This document shows positions 6,425 to 14,115 of a stretch of DNA of 19,355 nucleotides, one piece after another. Position 1 is the stretch's first letter; every line of letters starts with the position of its first letter. The position numbers and the translations under genes were made by a program. The DNA is from DATJPR01 sp035506295. Its GTDB lineage: Bacteria > Bacteroidota > Ignavibacteria > UBA10030 > UBA6906. The notes under the pieces were generated by a model. The model had not been told where the DNA came from, ran no database searches, and saw nothing but the letters and a program-made list of their open reading frames with translations. The stretch lies in the NCBI GenBank assembly GCA_035506295.1, contig DATJPR010000215.1, positions 1-19,355 on the forward strand, in the 5' to 3' direction.

Positions 6425-7794
6425 TATTGCACCATGGTAAGGACTGTCTGGAACATTTGGTCCGCCACATTGACAAGCCGCGCCGCGGCGTCATACGAGT
6501 GCTGGTATTGGATCAGGTTCGTCATCTCCTCATCAAGGCTGACGCCGGAAACAGACGACCGCTGGTTTTCAAGCTGCGTGAGCACGAGCTGCGTCGACGT
6601 CGCTGTGCTGCCGGCGCTGTTGATGTCCGAGCCCACGCTGCTCGCGAGGCTGTTGTAGAACTGTGCTACGGTCATGGTATTGCCGGTCAAGACCTTGTCG
6701 TTCGCCGCATTGGCGATCGCCAGGGCAACCTGGTTGTCACCCGGCGAGCCATCCTGCGAAGCGGCGACGAGGCTGGGGTCCGCCGCAACGGCCGCGTTCA
6801 CCGACATGTCCGCAGCCGTCGTGCCGGTGAAGAAATTCGTGCCCGTCGAGGGAGGAGTCCCCAGACCGTACCCGGCACTATGAAGAGTGTTGACCCGATT
6901 GATGAGCGCCCCCGCCAGCTCATCGAGCTTGCTGAGGTACCCCGGGATCGTGGTGTTGTAGAGCGTGAGATCCCCGCCAAGTTCCCCGGAGGTGACGTTC
7001 ACCTTCGTGTTGTCCTTGGCCGTCACGATTTGCGTTTGTCCACCGACGACGGCGGTGGTAAGGGCGACGGCCCCGCCCCGGGACACGACCGTCATCCCGC
7101 CGATCGACACCACGACCGACCCCCCCGTGTCGGTGGACACGGAGATGTTGACGAGTTTCGACAGGTCATCAAGTTTGCTGTCCCTTGCATCTTCGAGGTC
7201 GTTCGGCTCCGCTCCGGTCGTCTGCGCGGCGACGATCTGCGTGTTGAGATCGCTGATTTCCGACGTAAGCTGATTGATGCTCGACATCGTCCCGGCGATG
7301 TCGTCGTTCATCGAATTGTATTCCTGCGTCAGCTCGGTATGAAGCCGCTGGAATCCCTGAGACAGCAGCGTTCCTTGCTGGATCACCGCGTTCCTGGATG
7401 AGCTGTCCTCCGGGTGCGTCGAAAGATCCTGCCAGGAGTTGAAAAACGCCGTCATGGCCGAGCTCAGCCCTGCATCGGACGGCTCATTGAAGCTCGCCTC
7501 CACCTGGCTGAGGACGTTTTGCTGAGTGGTGGCGGAACTCTCGATGCTGTTGGAGTACCGGACCTGACCGTCAAGATAGCCGTCGCGCAACCTCGTGATC
7601 GATTCGACCTCCACACCGGTGCCGACATAACCGTACCGTTCCCACAATGCCGGCGTGGCCGAAAGGTTGGCGCGTTGCCGGGTATAACCCTCCGTCGAGG
7701 CATTGGAGATGTTGTGGCTGGTCACGCTGATCGCGGCCTGCTGTGTCATCAACGCTCTGCGCGCCGTTTCAAGAATAAGCGACAGTCCTGACAT
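6424..7794 (-). CDS. flgK: Hook-associated protein FlgK (HAP1)
   Basis: 456 residues, shorter than E. coli (547) or B. subtilis (507) FlgK, mainly through a reduced middle domain. The N-terminus MSGLSLILETARRALMTQ with SHNISNASTEGYTRQRA (26-42) is the classic rod/hook/HAP motif. Coiled regions follow at about 60-200, then a Thr/Val/Gly-rich surface domain. The C-terminus VSLDEEMTNLIQYQHSYDAA closes the D0 coiled coil. FlgK is the first hook-filament junction protein and is exported with FlgN. The ATG is 3 bases after the flgN stop, with AGGA 8 bases upstream inside flgN. It is coupled to flgL by a TAATG overlap. Confidence 0.95.
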   Translation of the reverse strand: MSGLSLILETARRALMTQQAAISVTSHNISNASTEGYTRQRANLSATPALWERYGYVGTGVEVESITRLRDGYLDGQVRYSNSIESSATTQQNVLSQVEASFNEPSDAGLSSAMTAFFNSWQDLSTHPEDSSSRNAVIQQGTLLSQGFQRLHTELTQEYNSMNDDIAGTMSSINQLTSEISDLNTQIVAAQTTGAEPNDLEDARDSKLDDLSKLVNISVSTDTGGSVVVSIGGMTVVSRGGAVALTTAVVGGQTQIVTAKDNTKVNVTSGELGGDLTLYNTTIPGYLSKLDELAGALINRVNTLHSAGYGLGTPPSTGTNFFTGTTAADMSVNAAVAADPSLVAASQDGSPGDNQVALAIANAANDKVLTGNTMTVAQFYNSLASSVGSDINSAGSTATSTQLVLTQLENQRSSVSGVSLDEEMTNLIQYQHSYDAAARLVNVADQMFQTVLTMVQ

Positions 7795-7797
7795 GAC

Positions 7798-8226
7798 TCA
7801 GATCCTTTCGTCCACGAGCTTGCGTCGGTGATCATCGGTGATGATGCGAAGCGTTTCCTGAACGAATCGTTGCGCGCTCGAAAGGAGCACGGCGTTCAGC
7901 GCGTTGATCTCCACGATCTTGCGCGCGGACACCTGCATGCGATTCACCAGCGTGCCGACTGCAGCACGATCCTCTTCCGGAAGGCGATCGAGGACATCTT
8001 TCGACGAGGCGCTTCCCGGCTTCAGCTCGGCCACGCAACGCAGCCGCTCCTTCTCGAGCTCGTGGAACGGATGCAGGAGCGCCTCCTCGCGGGCCGTGCA
8101 CTGTTCAAGCGTCGCGCCGTCGGAGTCCAGCAGCGCCGCCTGCGTCTCGCCCAGGACCTGCGTAATGGCTTCCATGAGATCCGCCTGCGCGGTCATGATA
8201 TGACACAGTTGTTCACTCGTTGTCAT
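7798..8226 (-). CDS. flgN: Export chaperone FlgN
   Basis: 142 residues, near family length. An all-helical protein with charged heptad patterns; the middle has GATLEQCTAREEALLHPFHE and the C-terminal half has the FlgN-like VEINALNAVLLSSAQRFV, followed by a basic tail. FlgN is a cytoplasmic chaperone that holds FlgK and FlgL and delivers them to the export gate. Sequence conservation in this family is weak, so the call rests strongly on the position right before flgK and flgL. The start overlaps flgJ by 14 bases and has GAGGG about 8 bases upstream. No flgM (anti-sigma-28), often paired with flgN, is seen beside it. Confidence 0.85.
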   Translation of the reverse strand: MTTSEQLCHIMTAQADLMEAITQVLGETQAALLDSDGATLEQCTAREEALLHPFHELEKERLRCVAELKPGSASSKDVLDRLPEEDRAAVGTLVNRMQVSARKIVEINALNAVLLSSAQRFVQETLRIITDDHRRKLVDERI

Positions 8227-9166
8227 TGCCGTCGCCCTCGAGTTGTTGGAAATGCAGGAGATAGTCCTTCACTTTTTGCACATAGTCGCGCGTTTCCTTG
8301 AAGGGGGGAATTCCACCGTGTTTTTCGACCGCGCCGGGGCCCGCGTTATAGGATGCCAGTGCCGTGTCGACATCCCCGCCGAAGCGATTCAACAGCTGTT
8401 GGAGATATTTCGCGCCGGCAAGGATGTTCTCCCGCGGGTCCCACACATTGCGCACCCCCAGGTCGGCCGCCGTCGAATCGACCAATTGCATGAGCCCCTT
8501 GGCATTCTTCGTCGATCGTGCGTTCGCGTTTCCGCCGGATTCACTGGCGATGACCGCACGGAGAAGATTGGGGTCAAGACTGTGCTTGCGGGCTGCTTCC
8601 TGAATCACCGATTCATAGGGAGAGAGCCGTTGGCCGATCGCGTCCTTCCGGGCTTTCGGCGTCAGCGACTGTTTGGTTGCGGGCTGGACCTTCGTTTCCG
8701 CAGGCTGCTGCAGTGCAGGTGCGTTGGACGTTGCCGGTGAACCTTCAGGCGTCGATGGAGACGCGTTGCTCGCCGGTTGGGCCGTCGTTCCCTGCGGGAG
8801 CACCGGAAGCGGCGCAAGTGGAGCGACGTCCGGCGCCGCGGACTTCGGGGCATGGATGGCCGCCGAGGAAGACGGCAGCGATTCGCCGGTCATCTTGCGG
8901 TAGAGCATGTCCGCGATGCCCATGCTGCTGTTCTTGGACATCTGGCGGGAAAGTTCCATGTCGAACACCCCGTCGAGCACATCACCTCCGAAGCTTTCGC
9001 CGAACATATCGTTCGAAGACGTCGTCTCGCGCATACTCTTCAGCATGTAGCTCATGAACAAAGCCTCAAAATCCCTGACCGCCGATTGCAGCTTCGCCTT
9101 CGAACGGTCATCCGAATTCTCCGCCGTGGGGCGGAGCGGGGTCGATATGGGACCTGTTGACGCCAT
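8213..9166 (-). CDS. flgJ: Rod-cap protein FlgJ fused to SLT-type lytic transglycosylase
   Basis: 317 residues, two domains. The N-terminal rod-binding domain (about 22-93) has AVRDFEALFMSYMLKSMRET, then GESFGGDVLDGVFDMELSRQ and GIADMLYRKM, typical of FlgJ rod caps. A Pro/Ala/Ser/Thr linker (95-175) follows. The C-terminal domain (about 180-305) is a GH23/SLT-like lytic transglycosylase: catalytic glutamate E209 in VIASESGGNANA, then KNAKGLMQLVDSTA, ASYNAGPGAV (271-280) and GGIPPFKETRDYV. The well-known enteric FlgJ instead carries a GH73 glucosaminidase, and many other bacteria have a single-domain FlgJ. The enzyme would cut peptidoglycan to let the rod through the periplasm; export through the rod is expected since no signal peptide is seen. 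The ATG overlaps the flgI stop (TGATG). Confidence 0.94.
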   Translation of the reverse strand: MASTGPISTPLRPTAENSDDRSKAKLQSAVRDFEALFMSYMLKSMRETTSSNDMFGESFGGDVLDGVFDMELSRQMSKNSSMGIADMLYRKMTGESLPSSSAAIHAPKSAAPDVAPLAPLPVLPQGTTAQPASNASPSTPEGSPATSNAPALQQPAETKVQPATKQSLTPKARKDAIGQRLSPYESVIQEAARKHSLDPNLLRAVIASESGGNANARSTKNAKGLMQLVDSTAADLGVRNVWDPRENILAGAKYLQQLLNRFGGDVDTALASYNAGPGAVEKHGGIPPFKETRDYVQKVKDYLLHFQQLEGDGNDNE

Positions 9167-10272
9167 CAGATTATGACCAGCTCTGCCTTCAGCGCTCCCG
9201 CTTCCTTGAGCGCCTGGAATATTGCGATGATGTCGCGCGGCGACACTTTCAGGGAATTCAGCGCCTTCGCGACATCCTGCACCGTTGACACGCCGTTGAT
9301 CGCCACGACACTCGTCGAATCCTCGCCGGCCGACACCCGCGTCAGCTGCGTCGTCACGGTCTGCCCCTGTGAGAAGGCGTTCGGCTGCGACACAATGGGA
9401 ACGGACTCGATCTCGATATTCAATCCGCCGTGCGAAATTGCGACGGGAAGGATCGACACATTCCCACCGATCACGACCGTTCCTGTCCGCTCATTCACGA
9501 TCACGCGCGCGATCACGTCCGGTGTGATCTCGAGGAGCTCGACCGAGGAAATGAAATCCACGAGTTTCCCCTCGGCCTGGGCTTGCTGCGGGACGTTGAC
9601 GCGCACGGAAGACCCATCGAGGGCCAACGCTGCGCCGTTGCCGAACTTCCCGTTGATGGCCTCGGCAATTCTGCTCGCGGTCGTGTAGTCCGCCTGGAAG
9701 AGCACCACCGAAATCGTCGAGTCCGGCTTCAGACCGGCCGAGACGGATTTCTCGATGAGCGCTCCGCTGGGGATGCGTCCTGCCGCCGTATGGTTTCTGC
9801 GGATCTCGTTGCCGTTCTCGCGGATACTGGACCCGCCCACGGAGAGGGGACCCTGGGCCATGGCGTACACCGTCCCGTCCGCAACGGAAAGCGGTGTCAG
9901 CAGGAGCGTTCCGCCCTGGAGGCTTGTCGCGTCCCCCATGGACGAGACGACGACGTCGCACGACGTCCCTTCCTTGGCCGATCCTTCCACCGAGGCGGTC
10001 ACCATGACCGCCGCAGCATTGCGCAGGCGCAGATCGGTCTGCGGCACGGTGATGCCGAAGCGTTTCAGCATGCTCGACACCGATTGCAGGGTGAAGGTCG
10101 AACGCTGCGTATCTCCTGTTCCGTTCAGCCCCACGACGAGACCGTAACCGATCACCTGCATGGTCCGGACAGGCTGCACCGATGCCACATCCTTGATTCG
10201 CGTGGCTCCCGAAGCCGCGGTGCTGCCGAGCATCGCGACAATTGCCAGTTCACGCCACCGTAATCGTCTCAT
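9166..10272 (-). CDS. flgI: Flagellar P-ring protein FlgI
   Basis: 368 residues, matching E. coli FlgI (365). A Sec signal peptide (1-23, MRRLRWRELAIVAMLGSTAA...) has likely cleavage after SGA, giving mature TRIKDVASVQPVRTMQVIGYGLVVGLNGTGD, the family signature. Other family stretches include GTSCDVVVSSMGDATSLQGG, ADYTTASRIAEAIN, VIGGNVSILPVAISHGGL and the C-terminal SPRDIIAIFQALKEAGALKAEL. FlgI polymerises around the rod in the peptidoglycan layer with help from FlgA. It lies 12 bases after flgH and is coupled to flgJ by a 1-base overlap. The ring proteins show an outer membrane-bearing cell. Confidence 0.98.
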   Translation of the reverse strand: MRRLRWRELAIVAMLGSTAASGATRIKDVASVQPVRTMQVIGYGLVVGLNGTGDTQRSTFTLQSVSSMLKRFGITVPQTDLRLRNAAAVMVTASVEGSAKEGTSCDVVVSSMGDATSLQGGTLLLTPLSVADGTVYAMAQGPLSVGGSSIRENGNEIRRNHTAAGRIPSGALIEKSVSAGLKPDSTISVVLFQADYTTASRIAEAINGKFGNGAALALDGSSVRVNVPQQAQAEGKLVDFISSVELLEITPDVIARVIVNERTGTVVIGGNVSILPVAISHGGLNIEIESVPIVSQPNAFSQGQTVTTQLTRVSAGEDSTSVVAINGVSTVQDVAKALNSLKVSPRDIIAIFQALKEAGALKAELVII

Positions 10273-10284
10273 GGTCGCCTCACC

Positions 10285-10860
10285 CTAAAAGAGCCAGTGC
10301 AACAGTTTCGTGATCCAGCCCGGTCCCTGGGCACGGGACACGATGCCGTTGCCCTCGAATGATATGCGCGCATCCGCGATGTTGAAGGAATACACGCTGT
10401 TGTCATAGGCGATATCCGAGGGGCGCACGAGCCCGGAGATCTTTATCGTCTGTTCCTCGCCGTTGACGATGATCGTCCGGGTTCCGTTGATCCAGAGGTT
10501 CCCATTGGCGAACACCGAATCAATCCTCGCGCTCAGTTTTGCGCGGATGTTCCCGTTGGTCGACGTGGCCCCCGAACCCTTGAAGTCATTCGTCGTCCCG
10601 ATGCCGAGACCGACCTGGGGCAGACTGCTGGACGAACCGGTCTGGCCCGAGCCCGAAAACGTGATATTGCTTTGCCGAGACGACGTCGTTGATGCGTCAT
10701 TGGACGCCGTCGATGTTTCCACAACGAGAATGGTGACCGCATCGCCGATTCGCGACGCTTTTTGATCCGCGAACAGCGATCTCGCCGCGTTTTCCCGCAT
10801 GTCCTGACCGCACGCGGCGGCTGCCACGAGCATCAGGAGAATCATCATCACCGGTTTCAT
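10285..10860 (-). CDS. flgH: Flagellar L-ring lipoprotein FlgH
   Basis: 191 residues, shorter than E. coli FlgH (232), mostly before the core. A lipoprotein signal MKPVMMILLMLVAAAAC places the lipidated cysteine at C17. The conserved core begins SLFADQKASRIGDAVTILVVE, with a Ser/Thr/Asn-rich stretch typical of L-ring proteins, then ARIDSVFANGNLWINGTRTI, VNGEEQTIKISGLVRPSDI and NGIVSRAQGPGWITKLLHWLF. FlgH forms the outer-membrane ring around the rod. It starts 28 bases after the flgA stop. The lipobox VAAAAC is weaker than the usual L-x-G/A-C, but the family expectation supports lipidation. Confidence 0.96.
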   Translation of the reverse strand: MKPVMMILLMLVAAAACGQDMRENAARSLFADQKASRIGDAVTILVVETSTASNDASTTSSRQSNITFSGSGQTGSSSSLPQVGLGIGTTNDFKGSGATSTNGNIRAKLSARIDSVFANGNLWINGTRTIIVNGEEQTIKISGLVRPSDIAYDNSVYSFNIADARISFEGNGIVSRAQGPGWITKLLHWLF

Positions 10861-10888
10861 AGCTCTCGTCCCAAGAAAAAGTCGTGTG

Positions 10889-11569
10889 TTATTCGATTTC
10901 CCGTTCCACCGTCTTCGAGTCTATCACTTTGCCGCGAAAACGAAGATGACCTCCGGCCTGTTGCACCGTAATCGTGCCGCCGATCCTGCCGTCCTCCCGG
11001 GCCACTGCAGAGACGGACACCCGCACGCCGCTGGTCCGCGTCCGCAAAGTCACCGCATCGCCCGCACGGATCGCCGGTTCCGATTCGAGCATCCCCGAAT
11101 ACAGCACGGCGCCTTCCTTAATGATCCGCTGCGTCCGCAGTCCTCCGAGGGCGGCGCCCGGCCGGAGATAATCCTCCGGCAAGTGCGTCGTTTCCACCCG
11201 CCGTGCCGCCAGGTCCCCGTTCATCAGGTCCGCGTGTCTGTCCAATTGTCTCGAAGCAACAAGCGCCTCGGCAAACGTCCGCACCGTGCAGGAAACGGGA
11301 ATTCTCCTCGTCCCCAGGTTCGGTGCCGTGAGATCCGCCATCACCACCACATGCCCGCCCCATCGTCCGGACGGGAGCGGCTCGAGAGAGAACCCGGCCG
11401 TGGTCCAGGGAGTCGTGAGTCGCGGGATGCGGACGGCATCGACGATGATCTCCTCGCCCGTCACCGTTGCGCGATCGTCGATCGCGGCGCGGATCGCCCC
11501 TTCGAGCGACAACGAATCTGTTCCCGCCGGCGAGCCGATCATGAGGCCGATGATGAGGCACAGCACCAT
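10889..11569 (-). CDS. flgA: P-ring assembly chaperone FlgA
   Basis: 226 residues from the ATG chosen here. FlgA is a periplasmic chaperone that assists FlgI polymerisation. A hydrophobic signal-like N-terminus (MVLCLIIGLMIGSPAG) precedes the variable N-domain; the C-terminal SAF/beta-clip domain shows DLAARRVETTHLPEDYL, LRTQRIIKEGAVLYSGML, AGDAVTLRTRTSGVRVSVSA and GGTITVQQAGGHLRFRGKVI. The start is uncertain. ATG at 11569 has GGAG 8 bases upstream and sits 4 bases after the flgG stop. A TTG at 11596 would add MRTTSGARR, giving a more positive signal-peptide N-region but a 23-base overlap and no clear ribosome site. The ATG is preferred on translation signals. Confidence 0.93.
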   Translation of the reverse strand: MVLCLIIGLMIGSPAGTDSLSLEGAIRAAIDDRATVTGEEIIVDAVRIPRLTTPWTTAGFSLEPLPSGRWGGHVVVMADLTAPNLGTRRIPVSCTVRTFAEALVASRQLDRHADLMNGDLAARRVETTHLPEDYLRPGAALGGLRTQRIIKEGAVLYSGMLESEPAIRAGDAVTLRTRTSGVRVSVSAVAREDGRIGGTITVQQAGGHLRFRGKVIDSKTVEREIE

Positions 11570-11573
11570 GCGC

Positions 11574-12362
11574 CTAGCTCCGGATGTTGTTCGCAACCGT
11601 CAGCATTTCGTCGACGGTCTTGATCGTTTTCGAATTGATCTCGTACGCCCGCTGGGCGGTGATCATGTTGACCATCTCCTCCACGACGTCGACATTCGAC
11701 GATTCGAGATGCGACTGCATGATTTCGCCGAACCCTTCGGTCGCGGGGGTCCCGGTGATGGGCGCGCCGGATGCCGGCGTCTCCACGTACAGATCGTCGC
11801 CGATCGCACGGAGACCGCCGGGGTTGACAAACTTCGCGAGCTCGAATTGCCCGATCTGCGTCGGCGTCGAGCTGCCCACCGTAGTCGCCTGCACGATGCC
11901 GTCCGAACTGACCGTGATCGCGGTGGTGTCGGCGGGGATGGTGATCCCGGGATCCACCTGGTAGCCCTGCGAAGTGACGAGCGTCCCTTCCGCGGAGACT
12001 TTGAACGTTCCGTCCCGCGTGTAGCCGATCGTCCCGTCAGGGCGCTGGATCTGAAAGAAGCCGTCACCCTGGATGGCGAAGTCGGTCTGATTGTTCGTCG
12101 GCTGGATGTCGCCCTGGGCGAAATTGCGCGTCGTGGCAACGGGTACCGCGCCGTTCCCCACCTGGATCTCGGACGGCTCCTGGATGGTCGGGTCTGTCGA
12201 CGTGCCGCTCGTTTTCAGCGTCTGATACATGAGATCCTGAAACTCCGGCCGCGTCTTTTTGAACCCCGTCGTGTTGACGTTTGCGATGTTGTGCGCAATC
12301 AGGTCGACGTTCAGCTGCTGCGCGTACATCCCGGTGGCTGCCGTTCTCAACGCTCTATTCAT
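11574..12362 (-). CDS. flgG: Distal rod protein FlgG
   Basis: 262 residues, almost the same as E. coli (260). The N-terminal rod/hook motif is AHNIANVNTTGFKKTRPEF (23-41). The stretch around 46-75 (YQTLKTSGTSTDP... EIQVGNGAVPVAT) matches the FlgG-specific insertion that makes the rod straight and rigid. DFAIQGDGFFQIQRPDG (94-110) and the C-terminal SNVDVVEEMVNMITAQRAYE (222-241) complete the signature. FlgG forms the distal rod beyond FlgF and in the P/L rings. It starts 23 bases after the flgF stop, with GAGGA about 10 bases upstream of ATG. It is paralogous to flgF next to it. Confidence 0.98.
   Translation of the reverse strand: MNRALRTAATGMYAQQLNVDLIAHNIANVNTTGFKKTRPEFQDLMYQTLKTSGTSTDPTIQEPSEIQVGNGAVPVATTRNFAQGDIQPTNNQTDFAIQGDGFFQIQRPDGTIGYTRDGTFKVSAEGTLVTSQGYQVDPGITIPADTTAITVSSDGIVQATTVGSSTPTQIGQFELAKFVNPGGLRAIGDDLYVETPASGAPITGTPATEGFGEIMQSHLESSNVDVVEEMVNMITAQRAYEINSKTIKTVDEMLTVANNIRS
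11578..11581 (-). promoter_or_regulatory. Ribosome binding site supporting flgA ATG start
   Basis: Minus-strand GGAG, 8 bases before the ATG at 11569, overlapping the last codons of flgG. It favours this ATG over the TTG at 11596. Confidence 0.5.
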
Positions 12363-12385
12363 GGTGTGAGTCCTCTTCGTAACCG

Positions 12386-13126
12386 TTAAACTTGTCCGAC
12401 ACTGTTGGTCTTATCGAGCGTTGCATCCTGCGCCCGCAGAGCCTTCTGGTCCGCTTCGAACGCGCGGCTCACGTCGATCATGGAGATCATTTCCCTGATC
12501 CCGTCGACGTTGGAGTCTTCCAGGTAGCCCTGTTTGATCGCCGTCTGTGTTCCCAGCGCCGATGTTTCCAGCGTCCCGGGGTCCACTCTGAACAGCGAGG
12601 TTCCGTCCTTGTGAATCGCCATATAGTCCGCGAAATCCACCACGCGGAGCGTGCCGATCGACTGCTTGTCGATCATCACCTCGCCGGTCTCGTTGATGTG
12701 GATCGATCCCGCCTGAAGATGCTGCACGTCCGGTACCTGGAGATTGCCGTTGGCGCCCAGGACAGGATAGCCTCCTCCGGTCACGATCGTCCCGTCAAGC
12801 GAAAGCTGCAGGTTGCCGTTCCGCGTGTACCGCACGCCGTCCGGCGTCTGGACCGCGAAGAACCCGCGCCCCTGCAGGGCGATATCCAGGGGATTGTTCG
12901 TCGGCCGCAGGGTGCCTTCGGAAAAGTCTGTTGCCTCGTAGATGAGCTCCTGTTGCGACGTGCCGCTCGCCTCCGTCGCCGCGGTGGCGTCATCGAGCGC
13001 CATCGTGAACGCTTTGTCCCGCTTGAAACCGGTCGTGTTGATATTCGCGAGGTTGTTCGCGATGATCTCCATGCGGGCAAGTTTGGGAGTCATCCCCGCT
13101 TCGGTGATGTACAGTCCTTTGATCAA
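12386..13126 (-). CDS. flgF: Proximal rod protein FlgF (TTG start)
   Basis: 246 residues, close to E. coli FlgF (251). The N-terminal motif NNLANINTTGFKRDKAF (24-40), PTNNPLDIALQGRGFFAVQT (75-94) and the C-terminal LEDSNVDGIREMISMIDVSR are standard for FlgF/FlgG. It lacks the FlgG-specific insertion, and it precedes flgG as in many genomes. FlgF is part of the rod in the periplasm, exported by the type III system without signal peptide. The start codon is TTG: the residues MIKGLYITEAG match the family start, the TTG overlaps the upstream stop as TTGA, and an AGGAGGA ribosome site lies just before it. Confidence 0.96.
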   Translation of the reverse strand: MIKGLYITEAGMTPKLARMEIIANNLANINTTGFKRDKAFTMALDDATAATEASGTSQQELIYEATDFSEGTLRPTNNPLDIALQGRGFFAVQTPDGVRYTRNGNLQLSLDGTIVTGGGYPVLGANGNLQVPDVQHLQAGSIHINETGEVMIDKQSIGTLRVVDFADYMAIHKDGTSLFRVDPGTLETSALGTQTAIKQGYLEDSNVDGIREMISMIDVSRAFEADQKALRAQDATLDKTNSVGQV

Positions 13127-14115
13127 GGTTCCTCCTCTGCGTTCGTGACCGGGACCATGTGTTTCAGCCGCAGGGCAAGATCGATTTCTCCCCGTCCCAC
13201 GCCGAGCCGCTTGGCGTTGCGAACGCGCTGGGCCTTCGTCTTCGCCGATCGGCAGCTCGTGGAAATCCGTTCCGCGAGGACCTTCTCCTGTCGCTGTTCC
13301 ATGCGCAGGGCAAGGTCCATTTCCCCCTTGCCGCGGCGCAGCGCCTTTGCGAGCTGATACGCGCGCGCCTCGATTTCGTCTTCCGTCTCTTCCTCTTCAT
13401 CAGAGCTCTCGAGTCCGGAGAGCTCGAGCGCCTGAGGCTCCGGCTGATCCTCCGCATCTCCTTCGTTGACCACGACGGATGGCGGCTGTGCCGCCGGCGT
13501 TTTCTTTTCCCAACGCCGTACAACGGCCAGAGCAAATCCCAGCGACGTTACTGCGGCCAAGGCAAACATCCCCAGCATGCTGATGAAATCGAGGGACCTC
13601 GCCGGCTTCGCTGCAACGTCTGTCCCGCTGCCCCGATGCTCCGCAGCTTCCCCCGATCGCAATTTGAGCTGGGAAGAGATCGCCGCTGCGACAGGCACGG
13701 ATGCTTTCCGCGTCCCTTCACCCTTCACGCTTCGCGGGGCCACCCGGAGCACGACGTCGTGCCCTTCGAGCCCAACGTCCATTCTCCCTGGCGCTCGCAG
13801 GCGGACGGTCACGGTGACGCTGTCCGATGCAGAGCGGTCAATGGCCGCCGACCGCATCGGGCCGTCCTTGAAGAACACCCGGGCCGCTCCGGGAGGAGAT
13901 GACACCGTCGCGTGCCGGAACCCGAGCGTGATGTACTCGCCGGAACCTCCCGCCACAACCACCGGAATGCCGGTTGTCCCGATCATCAGTTTTCCGGCGT
14001 CGCCCTCCATCGAGTAGCGGATACTGCGGAGAACGACCGCATCGCCGACGCCGGCGCCGGCGGCCGTCGTCCAGCCCCAGACGAGAAGTGCGATGAGCAT
14101 GTGCCTGGTCCTCAT
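13123..14115 (-). CDS. Unrecognised exported/one-helix membrane protein with duplicated RGxGExxLALR motif
   Basis: 330 residues, no confident family. Visible layout: signal peptide 1-21 (MLIALLVWGWTTAAGA); a beta-rich outer segment at 24-127, loosely like AMIN domains of PilQ or amidases (weak resemblance); a flexible region 130-172; one membrane helix at about 178-199 (SMLGMFALAAVTSLGFALAV) followed by RRWEKK, placing the rest in the cytoplasm; an acidic stretch 217-250; and two copies of a short motif, AKALRRGKGEMDLALRM (256-272) and AKRLGVGRGEIDLALRL (301-317). Such a motif ends some small membrane-anchored flagellar proteins of Firmicutes, including SwrB/DUF6115-type proteins encoded after sigD (from memory, unverified). 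It lies after fliA and a kinase, with ATGA and TTGA overlaps to its neighbours, so a flagellar role is likely. FliO-like function is an alternative. Confidence 0.8.
   Translation of the reverse strand: MRTRHMLIALLVWGWTTAAGAGVGDAVVLRSIRYSMEGDAGKLMIGTTGIPVVVAGGSGEYITLGFRHATVSSPPGAARVFFKDGPMRSAAIDRSASDSVTVTVRLRAPGRMDVGLEGHDVVLRVAPRSVKGEGTRKASVPVAAAISSQLKLRSGEAAEHRGSGTDVAAKPARSLDFISMLGMFALAAVTSLGFALAVVRRWEKKTPAAQPPSVVVNEGDAEDQPEPQALELSGLESSDEEEETEDEIEARAYQLAKALRRGKGEMDLALRMEQRQEKVLAERISTSCRSAKTKAQRVRNAKRLGVGRGEIDLALRLKHMVPVTNAEEEP
13129..13136 (-). promoter_or_regulatory. Ribosome binding site deciding the TTG start of flgF
   Basis: Minus-strand AGGAGGAA, placed immediately before the TTG start and encoding the Glu-rich tail of the upstream protein. 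It is a near-perfect anti-Shine-Dalgarno match and compensates for the weak start codon. Confidence 0.7.
13165..13230 (-). repeat. Second copy of internal 22-codon repeat
   Basis: Encodes residues 296-317 of the membrane protein. It aligns without gaps to the first copy 135 bases away, sharing AK..L, G, GE, DLALR. DNA similarity is clear too (both carry the plus-strand string cagggcaag), so this is an in-gene duplication. Confidence 0.7.
13300..13365 (-). repeat. First copy of internal 22-codon repeat
   Basis: Encodes residues 251-272 of the membrane protein (RAYQLAKALRRGKGEMDLAL plus RM). It pairs with the copy 45 residues later. Confidence 0.7.

Noticed and set aside
11286..12389. Plus-strand open frame (367 codons) across flgA and flgG, and similar ones at 4000-4878, 6397-7401, 9430-10263 and 12392-13357
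   Set aside because: All lie opposite conserved flagellar genes and carry no recognisable protein features.
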